Positions 63,110-64,000 of a DNA stretch of 64,000 nt are shown here, piece by piece; position 1 is the first letter of the stretch, and the number at the start of each line of letters is the position of its first letter. Below the pieces are notes generated by a model. That model saw nothing but the letters and a program-made list of their open reading frames with translations. It did no database searches and was not told the DNA's origin. Both the position numbers and the translations under genes were made by a program. Source of the DNA: an uncultured Apibacter sp. (GTDB lineage: Bacteria > Bacteroidota > Bacteroidia > Flavobacteriales > Weeksellaceae); the NCBI GenBank assembly GCA_945280365.1, contig CALYQD010000003.1:62001-126000 (forward strand). Direction: 5' to 3'.

Positions 63110-63420
63110 ATTTTCTAATATCAGCATATTTTTAACAATCTTAAACCTGTGGATCAATATTATTAGTAAATATTGATTTCCCCTAATAAATTAGTGACTG
63201 CCCATTCATACCAATAATAAAATCAATACCTGTTCTATGCATAATATGTTTCACTTCAAATACAGATCTGCCTGTCGCTATGACTAGGTATTATATGATT
63301 AGCGCGTAATTTATGTAAAGCTGCCACAGCTGCCACAGTACTATCAGCCTATTGAATACCACTAGTAAGTAATGTCCCATCTAAATCAAAAAAGACAATC
63401 GCTTTCGGTTTATTATTCAT
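63110..63420 (-). pseudogene. Cof-type HAD phosphatase, N-terminal part, decayed
   Basis: The minus strand starts with an ATG at 63420 and reads K-P-K-A-I-V-F-F-D-L-D-G-T-L-L, the HAD nucleophile motif. A-V-A-A-L-H-K-L-R-A-N-H-I-I-P follows. After a frameshift come V-I-A-T-G-R-S-V-F-E-V-K-H-I-M and G-I-D-F-I-I-G-M-N-G-Q, then K-S-I-F-T-N-N-I-D-P-Q-V. At least three stops are present. Together with 61195-61720 it would make one complete HAD protein, although two related genes cannot be excluded. Confidence 0.85.
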
Positions 63421-63444
63421 TAAGCCATATAGTTTTGTTATAAA

Positions 63445-64000
63445 TTAAAGAATGTTTTTATAAAAGAAATAGTTAGTTTTTCTTGTTAAGCGATAGTGTC
63501 TTTATCTAATATATTAAGCATATCAAATAAAGATTGTATATCACATCACGCTCAACTCTTTTTAAAAGAAATAACTCAACATCAGTTGATAAATCAAAAC
63601 CACATAATTGTAGCGCACTTAATTTATCTTCATCAGTTAACTCTTTCAACTGATAGACTTTGTCCCCATTCCAAACGTGAAGCTAAATCAGTAAGATTAA
63701 AGGGAATTTGTTTAGGCGAATTATTAGCTGTGATTAATAACTTAGCTTGGAAATTTTCTAATAAATGATTAAACAGATCAAATATTGCCTCTATTCATTA
63801 GTGATAAACTGCTATCTGATCGATATTATCTAAGCAAATCAAATCATAATTTTCAAGACCAAATAAAATATCTGGAATTAATAATAGGTGCTGTTCAATA
63901 AGAATGTAAATGAAAGTAATAAATCATAAGCAGCCTGTAATAAATGTGTTCTATCAGATGATGCATTCGCCAAGAAATAGAGACAGTAAAAGCCTTATTT
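63445..64000 (-). pseudogene. hda: DnaA inactivator Hda, decayed, runs out of the window
   Basis: Minus-strand pieces in three frames match Hda from end to start: L-T-I-S-F-I-K (C-terminus), D-L-A-S-R-L-E-W-G-Q, L-L-I-T-A-N-N-S-P-K-Q-I and A-I-F-D-L-F-N-H-L-L-E. L-I-C-L-D-N-I-D-Q-I (Walker B) and D-R-T-H-L-L-Q-A-A follow (Walker A edge with S-D-R-T-H in place of G-R-S-H). Hda stimulates hydrolysis of DnaA-bound ATP with the sliding clamp in gamma- and betaproteobacteria. Several frameshifts and stops exclude function. It ends 25 bases from the HAD start on the same strand. Confidence 0.85.

Noticed and set aside
63496-63768. 90-codon plus-strand frame
   Set aside because: It lies opposite the hda remnant; the minus strand carries the recognisable protein.
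60645-64000. The right end as plain contamination of the assembly
   Set aside because: Not excluded, but decayed genes starting exactly after a tRNA terminator fit an integrated import better; listed as a finding with a test.

Overview
The window is about 70% A+T and reads as a chromosome segment of a Bacteroidota bacterium in the Flavobacteriia, most likely Weeksellaceae. Three things support this. The gene content is flavobacterial: a GldA-type ATPase, the parA-parB-DUF5683-dapB-lepB order, a long LepB, GH3, DUF4197 and BamA-like proteins. Shine-Dalgarno sites are mostly absent. The Bacteroidota -7 promoter box TAnnTTTG recurs in front of genes, most cleanly at tRNA-Ser. A bee-gut symbiont such as Apibacter is my best guess, because the right end carries decayed DNA of gammaproteobacterial type; this is inference.

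Layout. 0-33.1 kb is mostly housekeeping: a PPIC isomerase end, an RNA methyltransferase, rimO, RlpA, alaS, an ECF sigma/anti-sigma pair, a GldA-like ATPase, pheA, cvpA, prfA, polA, pgeF, a BamA-like protein, an MsbA-like exporter, parAB, dapB, lepB and a secreted C1 peptidase. It also holds three decayed genes: a divergent aldo/keto reductase and AraC regulator, and a YejM-like sulfatase.

33.1-46.2 kb is an accessory island. A module made of a non-coding repeat, a SymE-family toxin-like gene and a divergent XRE regulator occurs three times. Different cargo follows each copy: (1) four 573-bp tandem copies of an Imm26-like immunity gene, the first fused in frame to a second copy of the yciH start; (2) a multi-pass membrane protein and a broken partner; (3) an unrecognised protein with a membrane segment and a repeated coiled coil. 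The two intact XRE genes are almost identical at their 5' end and diverge after about codon 54. A leftover C-terminal tail of the other type lies behind the third copy, which suggests recombinational tail swapping. About 400 bp around the GNAT/yciH start occurs at both sides of the region.

46.2-60.4 kb returns to core genes: yciH, a nucleoside phosphorylase, an amino-acid permease, htpG, DUF4197, uvrC, rarA, GH3 and an acyl-CoA ligase, then tRNA-Ser(GGA). Directly beyond the tRNA terminator (60.7-64 kb) the content changes to a DUF805 protein, an unknown membrane protein, two pieces of a Cof-type HAD phosphatase and a frameshifted hda. Hda is a proteobacterial replication regulator not expected in Bacteroidota, so this block is probably a decaying horizontal import next to the tRNA.
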